Source: Stutzerimonas stutzeri
GTDB taxonomy: Bacteria; Pseudomonadota; Gammaproteobacteria; Pseudomonadales; Pseudomonadaceae
Assembly (NCBI RefSeq): GCF_009789555.1
Contig: NZ_CP046902.1
Coordinates: 3,798,001 to 3,862,000, forward strand
DNA: 64,000 nucleotides
Direction: 5' to 3'
Shown here: positions 42,903 through 51,145 of the stretch, piece by piece
How positions within the stretch are numbered: position 1 is the first letter of the stretch
Layout of the letters: each line of letters opens with the position of its first letter
Made by a program: the position numbers and the translations under genes
Notes under the pieces: model-generated
What the model saw: only the letters and a program-made list of their open reading frames with translations
The model's database searches: none
What the model was told of the DNA's origin: nothing

Positions 42903-44189
42903 ATGAAAAACACATGGTTGAAGACAGCAGTCGCGGTAACCGCAGGCGCTCTGACCAGCCAGGCCATGGCTGCCGGTTTCGCGCTCAACGAGCAGAGCAT
43001 CAGCGGCATGGGCACGTCTTTCGCGGGTCGCTCGTCTTCCGCTGACGACGCCACCACCCTGTTCGGCAACCCAGCCGGCATGTCACGCCTCAAGCGCGAA
43101 GAAGTCAGCTTCGGTATGGCAGCGATTCATGCCAAGACCGATATCAAGAATGCCGACAGCTTTCCTGCCAGCGGTAGCAATGACGGCGATATGGTGCCGT
43201 TCACCGCAGTGCCCATGGGTTATTACGTCAAGCCGATCGATGACAAGTGGGCCGTCGGCGTAGGCCTGTATGTTCCGTTCGGCATGATCACCGACTACGA
43301 AGGCGGCTACCAGGGGCGTTATTTCGGTGACTACAGCGAAGTTCGCGTCATCACCGTGCAGCCAACCGTCAGCTATCGCTTCAACGAACAGCTGTCGATC
43401 GGCTTCGGCCCCACGATCAACCGCATCGACGGCCAGCTGGAAAGCGCTTCGCTGAGCCGATTCACGCCGGGCACCAACGACGGCCGCGTGAAGGTCAAGG
43501 GCGACGACACTGCGCTCGGCTTCAACGCCGGCTTGCTTTACGAGTTTTCCCCGCAGACCCGAGCGGGCATCACCTACCACTCCAAGGTGAAGTACAAGCT
43601 CGAAGGCGACACCAGGCTTTCGGGTCCTGGCTTCGACCAGTTCGCCAATGTCGGGCTGCAGGTCTCCGGCAAATACGACGCATCGTTGAACCTCGACACG
43701 CCGGAATCGGTGGACATGTCGGTGACTCACGATCTAGACGATCAGTGGACGCTGTATGCCGGCGCCATGTGGACTCGCTGGAGCCGCTTCGAGGCTATCG
43801 TGATCGAGAACCGCGGCATTCCGGGCCCGCTGCAACCAAGCCTTGCACCGATCGTTGAAGAGCAGGAGTGGCACGACACCTGGTCCTACGCGCTGGGCGC
43901 CGCCTACAAGGTGAACAAGGAATGGACGTTGCGGACCGGTCTCGCCTTTGACCAGAGCCCGACCAACAACACGCATCGCTCGCCGCGTATCCCGACCGGC
44001 GACCGCACGGCCGTGAGCCTGGGTCTGGCATGGAATCCGACCGAAGACGTGACCGTTGACCTGGCCTACTCCTACCTGTGGGAAGAAGACGTCACGGTCA
44101 AACGCTCCAATCCGACCCGCGGAACCTACAACGCCACCTACGAAAACAGCGCCCACGGTTTCGGCGCTGCCCTGAGCTATCGCTTCTGA
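42903..44189 (+). CDS. fadL: FadL/OmpP1 outer-membrane fatty-acid transporter
   Basis: A 428-residue outer-membrane beta-barrel for uptake of long-chain fatty acids and other hydrophobic compounds. The signal peptide ends AMAAG, and the mature N-terminus FALNEQSISGMGTSFAGRSS with DDATTLFGNPAGMSR is the FadL hatch signature. The C-terminus SAHGFGAALSYRF ends in Phe, as outer-membrane proteins do. GGGAG precedes the ATG. No PsrA/FadR-type operator is evident. Confidence 0.93.
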   Translation: MKNTWLKTAVAVTAGALTSQAMAAGFALNEQSISGMGTSFAGRSSSADDATTLFGNPAGMSRLKREEVSFGMAAIHAKTDIKNADSFPASGSNDGDMVPFTAVPMGYYVKPIDDKWAVGVGLYVPFGMITDYEGGYQGRYFGDYSEVRVITVQPTVSYRFNEQLSIGFGPTINRIDGQLESASLSRFTPGTNDGRVKVKGDDTALGFNAGLLYEFSPQTRAGITYHSKVKYKLEGDTRLSGPGFDQFANVGLQVSGKYDASLNLDTPESVDMSVTHDLDDQWTLYAGAMWTRWSRFEAIVIENRGIPGPLQPSLAPIVEEQEWHDTWSYALGAAYKVNKEWTLRTGLAFDQSPTNNTHRSPRIPTGDRTAVSLGLAWNPTEDVTVDLAYSYLWEEDVTVKRSNPTRGTYNATYENSAHGFGAALSYRF

Positions 44190-44232
44190 TGCACCGCGTC
44201 CCGGCCTAGCGGCCGGGGCGCTCCCCTCCTGG

Positions 44233-44781
44233 CTACTGGCCTAGCGCCTTCTCCACCGCAGCGATCAGCTTCGGATCATCCGGCTCGACCTTGCTGGAAA
44301 AGTAATCCACCACCCGTCCCTTCCGATCCACCACATACTTGTAGAAGTTCCAGCGTGGCGCCCCGCCCGCCTGCTCGGCCAATTGCCTGAACAGCGGAAT
44401 CGCGTCGCCGCCCCGCACGGGTTGCGTCTGCGCCATTGGAAAGGTAACGCCATAGTTGACGTAGCAGACCTCGGCGGTCTCGGCCGCGTCGTCGGATTCC
44501 TGGAAGAAATCATCGGACGGCACGCCCAGGACCACCAGGCCCTGATCCTTGTATCGCTGGTAAAGCGCTTCGAGCCCTTTGAACTGTGGCGCGAACCCAC
44601 AGAAGCTGGCGGTATTGACCACCACCAGCGCCTTGCCCTGAAACCGGTCGCAGAGATCGATGGTGTCCTTCGAGCGCAGCTTGGGCAGCTCATGCTGCAA
44701 CAGTGTCGGGCATTGCTCCGCCGCTGCGGACCCAGGTAACAGGGACCAGGCAAGCGAGGCGGCCAGCAGATAGATTCTCAT
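44233..44781 (-). CDS. Exported glutathione-peroxidase-like protein
   Basis: A 182-residue thiol peroxidase-like protein with a signal peptide (MRIYLLAASLAWSLLPGSAAA), hence periplasmic. The GPX fold is recognisable: VVNTASFCGFAPQFKGLEAL with the peroxidatic Cys near residue 62, VVLGVPSDDFFQES in place of the usual FPCNQFGxQEP, and PRWNFYKYVVDRKGRV. Cys, Gln, Trp and Asn of the catalytic tetrad can be placed, but the FPCNQF stretch is altered. Single gene, convergent with fadL and divergent from modE. Confidence 0.85.
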   Translation of the reverse strand: MRIYLLAASLAWSLLPGSAAAEQCPTLLQHELPKLRSKDTIDLCDRFQGKALVVVNTASFCGFAPQFKGLEALYQRYKDQGLVVLGVPSDDFFQESDDAAETAEVCYVNYGVTFPMAQTQPVRGGDAIPLFRQLAEQAGGAPRWNFYKYVVDRKGRVVDYFSSKVEPDDPKLIAAVEKALGQ

Positions 44782-44855
44782 GGTAAATCCTCCGAGCGGG
44801 GCCCCCACGCTACTCCTGCGACGTCAGGGCGACAACGCTTCCGAATGCCCCATTA

Positions 44856-44879
44856 CGCTATATACAAAACTATATAGCG
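44856..44879. promoter_or_regulatory. ModE operator upstream of modE
   Basis: CGCTATATA-CAAAAC-TATATAGCG is a perfect dyad (9-bp arms, 6-bp spacer), matching the E. coli ModE box (CGCTATATA, spacer, TATATAACG type). It lies 36 bp before modE, so molybdate-bound ModE should repress modEABC. Confidence 0.9.
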
Positions 44880-44915
44880 ATTGGCAGAATGGCCCGCAGC
44901 GAACAGGAGCCGAAC

Positions 44916-45728
44916 ATGAGCGATGCGTCCACCCTCAGCCCGCTGCGTATCGACGGGCAACTCTGGTTCAACCGAGGCGAAAAAGGCTATCTCGGCGGCA
45001 AGCGGATCGAGTTGCTGCAACAGATCGAGGCGACCGGCTCCATCAGCCGCGCAGCCAAAACCATCGGCCTGAGCTACAAGGCGGCCTGGGATGCGGTGGA
45101 TGCCATGAACAACCTGTCGGAACGCCCCTTGGTGACTCGAGCCGCAGGCGGCGCCAAAGGTGGCGGCACCCGGCTGACCGACTTCGGGCGAGAAATGCTC
45201 AACGTCTGGCAACGCATGCAGCATGAATACGAGCGCTTCCTCGCGCAGGTGGCGCAGGGCATAGAAGGTTTCGACGACATCGACAAACTGCTCCGAGCGA
45301 TCGCCATGAAGACCAGTGCACGCAATCAGTTTCGCGGACGTATCACCCATCTCGCAAAAGGCGCGGTGAACGGCAGCCTGACCCTCGATATCGGCGAGGG
45401 CCAGACGATCACCGCGACCCTGACCAACGACAGTATCGACGAACTCCAATTGGCCCAGGGCAAGACCGCCATGGCCTTGATCAAGGCCAGCTTCGTGCTG
45501 CTGTCACCTGATCCCACCGTGAAGATCAGCGCGCGCAACCGCTTGAGCGGCACCATCAGCGGCCTGACGCCCGGCGCGGTGAACTGCGAGGTAAGGCTGT
45601 TGTTGCCAGGCAATCGCACGCTGGGCGCGGTCATCACCAACGAAAGTGCCGAGGCGCTCGAACTGGCCGTGGGTCAGCCCTGTACGGCGCTGATCAAGGC
45701 ATCGCACGTCATCATCGCGGTCGATTGA
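44916..45728 (+). CDS. modE: Molybdate-dependent transcriptional regulator ModE
   Basis: A 270-residue regulator. The N-terminal winged helix-turn-helix (about 10-115: RIELLQQIEATGSISRAAK, IGLSYKAAWDAVDAMNN) binds DNA; two TOBE/Mop domains (about 130-195 and 200-268), each ending in an ALIKASF/ALIKASH segment, bind molybdate. AGGAG precedes the ATG at 44916; a start nine codons upstream is less likely. First gene of modEABC, with its own operator upstream. Confidence 0.95.
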   Translation: MSDASTLSPLRIDGQLWFNRGEKGYLGGKRIELLQQIEATGSISRAAKTIGLSYKAAWDAVDAMNNLSERPLVTRAAGGAKGGGTRLTDFGREMLNVWQRMQHEYERFLAQVAQGIEGFDDIDKLLRAIAMKTSARNQFRGRITHLAKGAVNGSLTLDIGEGQTITATLTNDSIDELQLAQGKTAMALIKASFVLLSPDPTVKISARNRLSGTISGLTPGAVNCEVRLLLPGNRTLGAVITNESAEALELAVGQPCTALIKASHVIIAVD

Positions 45729-45738
45729 GGAAAGGACC

Positions 45739-46494
45739 ATGGGTATCGCGCGTATATCGATCGTGACAACGCTCCTCGCATGCATGCCCCTGGTCGGTCA
45801 GGCCGCTGAGGTCCAGCTTGCGGTCGCCTCGAACTTCACCGCACCGATGCGGGCCATTGCCGAGCGATTCGAGCGTGACACGGGACACCAGCTACTGCTG
45901 GCGTTCGGCTCGACCGGAAAGCTCTATGCACAGATTCACAACGGGGCGCCCTTCGACGTACTGCTGGCAGCCGACGACAAGGTTCCGGCGCAGTTGGAAG
46001 CGACCGGTCTGGGCGTGGCCGGGACGCGCTTCACCTACGCCATCGGCACGTTGGTGCTCTGGTCTGCCAGGGAAGGCTACGTCGACGACCAGGGTGCGGT
46101 TCTGGCGCAACGATCGTTTCGTCATCTGGCCATCGCCAACCCCAAGACGGCCCCTTACGGCGCTGCCGCCATGGCAACGCTGGCGAAGCTCGAACAGGTC
46201 GATTCGATTCGAGGGAAGCTGGTGCAGGGCGAAAACATCGCGCAGACGCATCAGTTCGTCGCCAGCGGCAACGCCGAGCTTGGTTTCGTCGCCCTGTCGC
46301 AGGTGCTGGACGATGGCAGGATACGCCAGGGGTCGGCCTGGATCGTTCCGGCCCACTATCATCCGCCGATCCGCCAGGACGCCCTGCTGCTGGCCCATGG
46401 CCGCGACAACCCGGCAGCACGGGCGCTGCTCGACTACCTGCGAAGCGCCGCCGCGACGGACGTCATCAACGCCTATGGGTATCGTCCGGAATGA
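45739..46494 (+). CDS. modA: Molybdate-binding periplasmic protein ModA
   Basis: A 251-residue periplasmic substrate-binding protein. Signal peptide (cleavage after GQAAE) and mature start VQLAVASNFTAPMRAIAERF, typical of ModA. Further motifs: LAFGSTGKLYAQIHNGAPFD and NPKTAPYGAAA near residue 137. GAGGAAAGG precedes the ATG. The stop overlaps the modB start (ATGA). Confidence 0.95.
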   Translation: MGIARISIVTTLLACMPLVGQAAEVQLAVASNFTAPMRAIAERFERDTGHQLLLAFGSTGKLYAQIHNGAPFDVLLAADDKVPAQLEATGLGVAGTRFTYAIGTLVLWSAREGYVDDQGAVLAQRSFRHLAIANPKTAPYGAAAMATLAKLEQVDSIRGKLVQGENIAQTHQFVASGNAELGFVALSQVLDDGRIRQGSAWIVPAHYHPPIRQDALLLAHGRDNPAARALLDYLRSAAATDVINAYGYRPE

Positions 46495-47174
46495 TCGCGC
46501 TGGATGACGCCAGCCTTTCGGCCATCTGGCTGACGTTCAAACTCGCCAGCATCACCACCGTACTGTTGCTGATGATCGGCACGCCAATCGCCTGGTGGCT
46601 GGCGCGGACCCGCTCGCGGCTGAAGGGCCCCATCGGTGCCGTGGTCGCGCTACCGCTGGTACTCCCGCCGAGCGTGCTGGGCTTCTACCTGCTGGTGGCG
46701 ATGGGACCCAACGGCCCTGTCGGCCAGCTGACACAGGCCCTTGGGCTCGGGCTCCTGCCTTTCACCTTTGCAGGTCTGGTGGTGGGCTCGCTGTTCTATT
46801 CCATGCCGTTTGTGGTGCAACCGCTGCAGAACGCCTTCGAAGCCATTGGCGAACGCCCCCTGGAAGCTGCTGCCACCTTGCGGGCCGGCCCGTTGGACTG
46901 TTTTTTCAGCGTCGTATTGCCGCTCGCCAGGCCCGGATTCATCACCGCCAGCATTCTCGGCTTCGCCCACACCGTTGGGGAGTTTGGCGTGGTGCTGATG
47001 ATCGGCGGCAACATTCCAGAGCGAACCCGAGTGGTGTCGGTGCAGATCTACGATCATGTAGAAGCGATGGAGTACGCTCAGGCGCACTGGCTGGCCGGTG
47101 GAATGCTGGTGTTCTCCTTTCTGGTATTGCTCATGCTCTACAGCAGCCGCCTTCGGCAAGGGTGGCGCGGATGA
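46491..47174 (+). CDS. modB: Molybdate ABC transporter permease ModB
   Basis: A 227-residue inner-membrane permease with about five helices. The ABC-permease EAA loop reads EAAATLRAGPLDCFFSVVLP near residue 125, and LPLVLPPSVLGFYLLVAMG is the ModB-type N-terminal motif. Overlaps modA and modC by four bases on each side (ATGA), so the three are translationally coupled. Confidence 0.95.
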   Translation: MIALDDASLSAIWLTFKLASITTVLLLMIGTPIAWWLARTRSRLKGPIGAVVALPLVLPPSVLGFYLLVAMGPNGPVGQLTQALGLGLLPFTFAGLVVGSLFYSMPFVVQPLQNAFEAIGERPLEAAATLRAGPLDCFFSVVLPLARPGFITASILGFAHTVGEFGVVLMIGGNIPERTRVVSVQIYDHVEAMEYAQAHWLAGGMLVFSFLVLLMLYSSRLRQGWRG

Positions 47175-48262
47175 GCGCCAGCCCATCAGGCATCCGCGCA
47201 AACCTGCGCCTGGTGCACCCCGGCTTCACCCTGGATGTCGATCTTCAGCTGCCAGGGCGCGGCGTCACCGCTCTGTTCGGCCATTCGGGCTCGGGCAAGA
47301 CCAGCTTCCTGCGCTGCGTCGCCGGCCTGGAGCGCGGTGCCGCCGGCCGACTGGATGTCAATGGCGAGTGCTGGCAGGACTCTGCCCAGCGGTCATTCGT
47401 GCCGGCCCACCAGCGTGCCCTGGGCTATGTGTTCCAGGACGCCAACCTGTTCGCTCACCTCTGCGTCAGACGCAATCTCGAATTCGGCATGAAGCGGGTA
47501 TCGACCTGCCAGCGGCGAGTCGCCTGGGACCAGGCGGTAGAACTGCTCGGCATCGCTCACTTGCTGGAGCGGATGCCGGATCGCTTGTCCGGAGGCGAGC
47601 GGCAGCGGGTTGCCATGGCTCGCGCGCTACTGACCAGCCCGCGCCTGTTATTGATGGACGAGCCATTGGCGGCCCTGGATCTCAAGCGCAAGCAGGAGAT
47701 CCAACCCTACCTCGCGCGGCTTCACGACGAGCTGGAAATTCCGGTCCTGTACGTCAGCCATTCGCCGGACGAAGTGGCGCGCCTCGCCGACCATGTGGTG
47801 CTGCTCGAAGAGGGCCGGGTGATCGCGCAAGGCGGGTTGCGCGAAACCCTCGCCCGCCTGGACCTGCCCACCGCGTTCAGCGAAGACGCGGGCGTAGTGA
47901 TCGAGTCGCGTGTCGCGGAACACGATCCGCTCTATCACCTCACCCGCCTGGTCTTTCCTGGCGGCGACGTGCTGGTGGCCAAGCGAGACGAAGCCATCGG
48001 CGAACGGCTGCGTTTCCGGGTTCACGCCAGGGACGTCAGCCTGGCCCTGGCGCGCGCGGAGGGCACCAGCATCAGCAACCTGCTGCCGGCACGTGTTGCA
48101 CAGGTTGCCGCCGCCGATACGCCGGCGCATGTACTGGTGCGGCTCGATGCACAGGGCACACCGCTGTTGGCGCGCATTACCCGGCGCTCTGCCGACCAGC
48201 TCGGGGTCGTCGAGGGCAAGACGCTCTGGGCGCAGATCAAGACGGTCGCCCTGCTGGCCTGA
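47171..48262 (+). CDS. modC: Molybdate ABC transporter ATP-binding protein ModC
   Basis: A 363-residue ATPase. Walker A GHSGSGKT near residue 36, signature LSGGERQRVAMARAL near 138, Walker B LLLMDEPLAALD near 158, H-loop YVSHSPDE near 193, and a C-terminal Mop/TOBE domain (about 295-360) that binds oxyanion. The start ATG overlaps the modB stop. Last gene of modEABC, ending 7 bp before the convergent cobS. Confidence 0.95.
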   Translation: MSASPSGIRANLRLVHPGFTLDVDLQLPGRGVTALFGHSGSGKTSFLRCVAGLERGAAGRLDVNGECWQDSAQRSFVPAHQRALGYVFQDANLFAHLCVRRNLEFGMKRVSTCQRRVAWDQAVELLGIAHLLERMPDRLSGGERQRVAMARALLTSPRLLLMDEPLAALDLKRKQEIQPYLARLHDELEIPVLYVSHSPDEVARLADHVVLLEEGRVIAQGGLRETLARLDLPTAFSEDAGVVIESRVAEHDPLYHLTRLVFPGGDVLVAKRDEAIGERLRFRVHARDVSLALARAEGTSISNLLPARVAQVAAADTPAHVLVRLDAQGTPLLARITRRSADQLGVVEGKTLWAQIKTVALLA

Positions 48263-48268
48263 CGGACC

Positions 48269-49000
48269 TCAGACCCGCAACGCAAGCGCAACCAGTACGC
48301 CGCATTCGACCAGCTCAAGCAGCGCACCCGCAGTGTCTCCGGTGCAACCGCCGATGCGGCGACGCATCGCCTGCCGGGCCACCCAGCCGATGCCGCAGGT
48401 CACGACCAGCGCCAGCCATCCACGGCCGCCGAGCAACAGGCACAAGGCGACCACCGCGATCAGCACGGCGCTGACCGGTGTACGCGCCAGATGGTCGGCC
48501 AGGGCCTGGCCCAGTCCGCCCGGGCGCACATAGGGCGTTCCGAGAAACAACCCCAGCAACGCGGCACGCCCCAACAAGGGCGCAAGCACCAGCGGCAGGT
48601 AGCTTCCCTCGGCAAGCAGCGTCCAGAGGGCGGCGAACTTGAGCAGCAGCACCACCACCAGCATTACCACCGCGACCGGCCCACTGCGCGGGTCTTTCAT
48701 GATCGCCAAGGTGCGCTCGCGATCCCCGAATCCGCCCAGCCAGGCGTCCGCACTGTCGGCCAGGCCGTCGAGATGCAGCGCGCCGGTAATCGCAATCCAT
48801 GCGGCCAGTACCAGTGCAGCTCGCAGCGCTGGCGCCGTATCGTGCAGGGCCATGCCAAGCACCACGAGCATGCCGCCCATCAGCAATCCCACCACCGGGT
48901 AATACAGCAGCGACACGCCGATCGCCCGAGGTTCGGGCTTGCCGTCCAGGCGCACGGGCAGGCAGGTAAGAAACTGCAATGCGATCAGCAGGGGCTGCAT
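48269..49000 (-). CDS. cobS: Adenosylcobinamide-GDP ribazoletransferase CobS
   Basis: A 243-residue membrane enzyme (CobV in Pseudomonas naming) that joins adenosylcobinamide-GDP and alpha-ribazole to give cobalamin. It has several membrane helices, the start LLIALQFLTCLPVR, and the conserved HLDGLADSADAWLGG with its acidic residues near residue 83. It overlaps cobC by 16 bp and is the last gene of the operon. Confidence 0.95.
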   Translation of the reverse strand: MQPLLIALQFLTCLPVRLDGKPEPRAIGVSLLYYPVVGLLMGGMLVVLGMALHDTAPALRAALVLAAWIAITGALHLDGLADSADAWLGGFGDRERTLAIMKDPRSGPVAVVMLVVVLLLKFAALWTLLAEGSYLPLVLAPLLGRAALLGLFLGTPYVRPGGLGQALADHLARTPVSAVLIAVVALCLLLGGRGWLALVVTCGIGWVARQAMRRRIGGCTGDTAGALLELVECGVLVALALRV

Positions 49001-49578
49001 CGTTCTTCCAACCAGAGCGTGGCATCGTTGAAGCCGGCGCCCAGACCGAACAGCGCGGCGTGAGCGACGTCGAATTCCAGCAGGCGCTCACGCGGCATGC
49101 CGCGTGCCCGAGCCAGCAGCACGCGGATCACTCCGGCGTGCGTGATCAACAACACGCGCTCGCCGGTGCATCGGTCTGCCAGGCGCTCGATGGCCGCCAG
49201 GATGCGTGTTTCGAATGCAACCAGCGGCTCTCCACCCGGCGGCGTGAAACCATACGGATCGCGCCAGAAGCGACTTAGCGCGTCGCTCTGATCGGCCATC
49301 AGCTCAGCAGCGGTCCGGCCCTCCCACTCGCCGAAGTCCAGCTCGCGCAGGTCAGGCTCCGGTTCGAGCGGAAGCTGGCGCTGGTGGGCAAGCTCAGCGG
49401 CGAAGCCCCAGCAACGACGCAAGGGCGAGCTGACGATCCGCTGCCACGGCGCGTCCTGCGAGACGGCGGCGCGCAGTTGCTGCCATCCGGTGGCGCTGAG
49501 CGCATCGTCCAGCCGACCCCGAAAGCCACCGTTCGATAGCGTCTCACCGTGGCGTAGCAGGTCCAGATGCACGCTCAT
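48985..49578 (-). CDS. cobC: Alpha-ribazole phosphatase CobC (histidine phosphatase)
   Basis: A 197-residue histidine phosphatase. The motif LLRHGET near residue 7 holds the phospho-accepting His, followed by SSPLRRC near 50, LRELDFGEWEG near 82, and LLITHAGVIRVLL near 145. In this operon it most likely removes the phosphate from alpha-ribazole phosphate or cobalamin phosphate, as Salmonella CobC does. The ATG overlaps the cobT stop. The specific substrate is an inference from context. Confidence 0.88.
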   Translation of the reverse strand: MSVHLDLLRHGETLSNGGFRGRLDDALSATGWQQLRAAVSQDAPWQRIVSSPLRRCWGFAAELAHQRQLPLEPEPDLRELDFGEWEGRTAAELMADQSDALSRFWRDPYGFTPPGGEPLVAFETRILAAIERLADRCTGERVLLITHAGVIRVLLARARGMPRERLLEFDVAHAALFGLGAGFNDATLWLEERCSPC

Positions 49579-50627
49579 CGGTTTTTCACCGCGACCGCCG
49601 CTTCGTCGAACGTGGCCATGGCGTCGTGCAACGCGCAGGCCAACCGAAGCAGCGGAACGGCCAGCGCCGCGCCGCTGCCTTCGCCCAGGCGCAGGTCCAG
49701 GTCCAGCAACGGGCGCGCATCCAGCGCCGCTAACACGGCGCCATGCCCCGGCTCGGCGGAGCGATGGGCGAACAGCAACCAGTCCCGACAGGCCGGATTC
49801 AGCCGCACTGCGCAAAGCGCCGCCACGCTGCAAATGAAGCCGTCCACCAGCGCCACCAGGCCTTGCTGCGCACAGGCGATATAGGCGCCAGTGAGCGCGG
49901 CGATCTCGAAGCCACCGAGCCGCTGCATCCAGCCGAGCGTGTCGTGTGCGCCGGCATGGCGTACCAGCGCACGCTCGATGACAGCACGCTTGTGCGCGAC
50001 GCCGCCGACGTCCAGGCCGGTCCCGGGGCCCACCAGCCTGTCCGGCGTGGCCCCCAGCAAGGCACACGCCAACGCCGCCGCGGTGGTGGTATTGCCGATG
50101 CCCATCTCACCGCCGATGAACAGATCAGTGCCCGCGTCGCACGCCCGCATGACGCTGTCATGCCCGGCGCCGAGCGCTTGTTCGCAGACGTCGGCGCTCA
50201 TCGCGGCGCCCTGCGTGAAATTGCGCGTGCCGGCCCCCAGCGCCACATGGCGCACACCCGGCAGCGGTTGCAGCGCAGCGACGGTGCCCAGGTCGATCAC
50301 CTCGAGTCTGGCCCCGAGCTGGCCGGCGAGCACACTGATCGCCGCGCCACCCTCGACGAAGTTCGCAAGCATCTGCGCGGTGACCGATTGCGGATACGCC
50401 GAGACGCCCTCGTGCGCCACCCCATGGTCGCCGGCAAAGACCGCGATCCAGATTCGCTCCAGCGATGGCCGCTCGCGGCCTTGCAGTCCCGCCAGCGTCT
50501 GGACCACCCACTCGAGGCGCCCCAACGCGCCAGCCGGCTTGGTCAACCGCGCATTGCGCTGCATCGCCGACGCTCGAGCCGTTTCATCTGGCACGCGGCA
50601 TTCGTCCTGCCACCAACGTACGCTCAT
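49575..50627 (-). CDS. cobT: Nicotinate-nucleotide-dimethylbenzimidazole phosphoribosyltransferase CobT
   Basis: A 350-residue cytoplasmic enzyme (CobU in Pseudomonas naming) that activates dimethylbenzimidazole to alpha-ribazole phosphate. Conserved segments: FAGDHGVAHEGVSAYPQSVT near residue 67, GEMGIGNTTTAAAL near 171, and the catalytic Glu in RLGEGSGAALAVPLL near 315. Overlaps cobU and cobC by four bases on each side. BluB in the same operon makes its base substrate. Confidence 0.96.
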   Translation of the reverse strand: MSVRWWQDECRVPDETARASAMQRNARLTKPAGALGRLEWVVQTLAGLQGRERPSLERIWIAVFAGDHGVAHEGVSAYPQSVTAQMLANFVEGGAAISVLAGQLGARLEVIDLGTVAALQPLPGVRHVALGAGTRNFTQGAAMSADVCEQALGAGHDSVMRACDAGTDLFIGGEMGIGNTTTAAALACALLGATPDRLVGPGTGLDVGGVAHKRAVIERALVRHAGAHDTLGWMQRLGGFEIAALTGAYIACAQQGLVALVDGFICSVAALCAVRLNPACRDWLLFAHRSAEPGHGAVLAALDARPLLDLDLRLGEGSGAALAVPLLRLACALHDAMATFDEAAVAVKNR

Positions 50628-51145
50628 ATGGGCTCTCCTTTCAGGATCAGGGGCAGTCCCGCCACGGTGAACACCACCCGCTCACATCGCTCGCCCAGCG
50701 CCTGATGAAGCCAGCCAGCTTCATCCACATAGCGTCGACTCAGCTCGCCCAGAGGCACGACCCCCAGGCCCGTTTCGTTGCTGACCAGCAGCACGCGCCC
50801 CGGCAGTTCGGCCAGGCAGGCGAGCAGTGCATCACGCTCATCGGCCAGCCGCAGCGGATCATCGAGCATCAACAGATTGGTCAACCACAGCGTCAGGCAG
50901 TCGACCAGCAGGCAACGACCGGCGTCGGCCTGCTGGCGCAGCACACCGGCCAGCGCCAGTGGCTCCTCCACCAGCGACCAGTCGGTGGGACGGCGGGCGC
51001 GATGCTGGGCGATGCGCTCGCCCATCTCGCCATCCAGGGCCTGACTCGTGGCCACATAGGTGACGGCCAGGCCGCTGTCACGGGCCAGGCGTTCGGCCAG
51101 CCGGCTCTTGCCGGAGCGCGCCCCGCCGAGAATGAGTTCGATCAT
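50624..51145 (-). CDS. cobU: Adenosylcobinamide kinase / guanylyltransferase CobU
   Basis: A 173-residue bifunctional enzyme (CobP in Pseudomonas naming) that phosphorylates and then guanylylates adenosylcobinamide. P-loop GGARSGKS at residues 7-14, LVDCLTLWLTNLL near 80, and VSNETGLGVVPLGELSRRY near 120 are diagnostic. It starts inside the cobQ end (4-bp overlap) and overlaps cobT. Confidence 0.96.
   Translation of the reverse strand: MIELILGGARSGKSRLAERLARDSGLAVTYVATSQALDGEMGERIAQHRARRPTDWSLVEEPLALAGVLRQQADAGRCLLVDCLTLWLTNLLMLDDPLRLADERDALLACLAELPGRVLLVSNETGLGVVPLGELSRRYVDEAGWLHQALGERCERVVFTVAGLPLILKGEPI

Noticed and set aside
44202..44219. Hairpin between fadL and the GPX-like gene as a rho-independent terminator
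   Set aside because: A 7-bp CCCGGCC / GGCCGGG stem exists but no T-run follows on either strand.
46595..48262. Large ModC-containing fusion from 46595
   Set aside because: The upstream part is another frame of modB; the ModC family start is the ATG at 47171 overlapping the modB stop.
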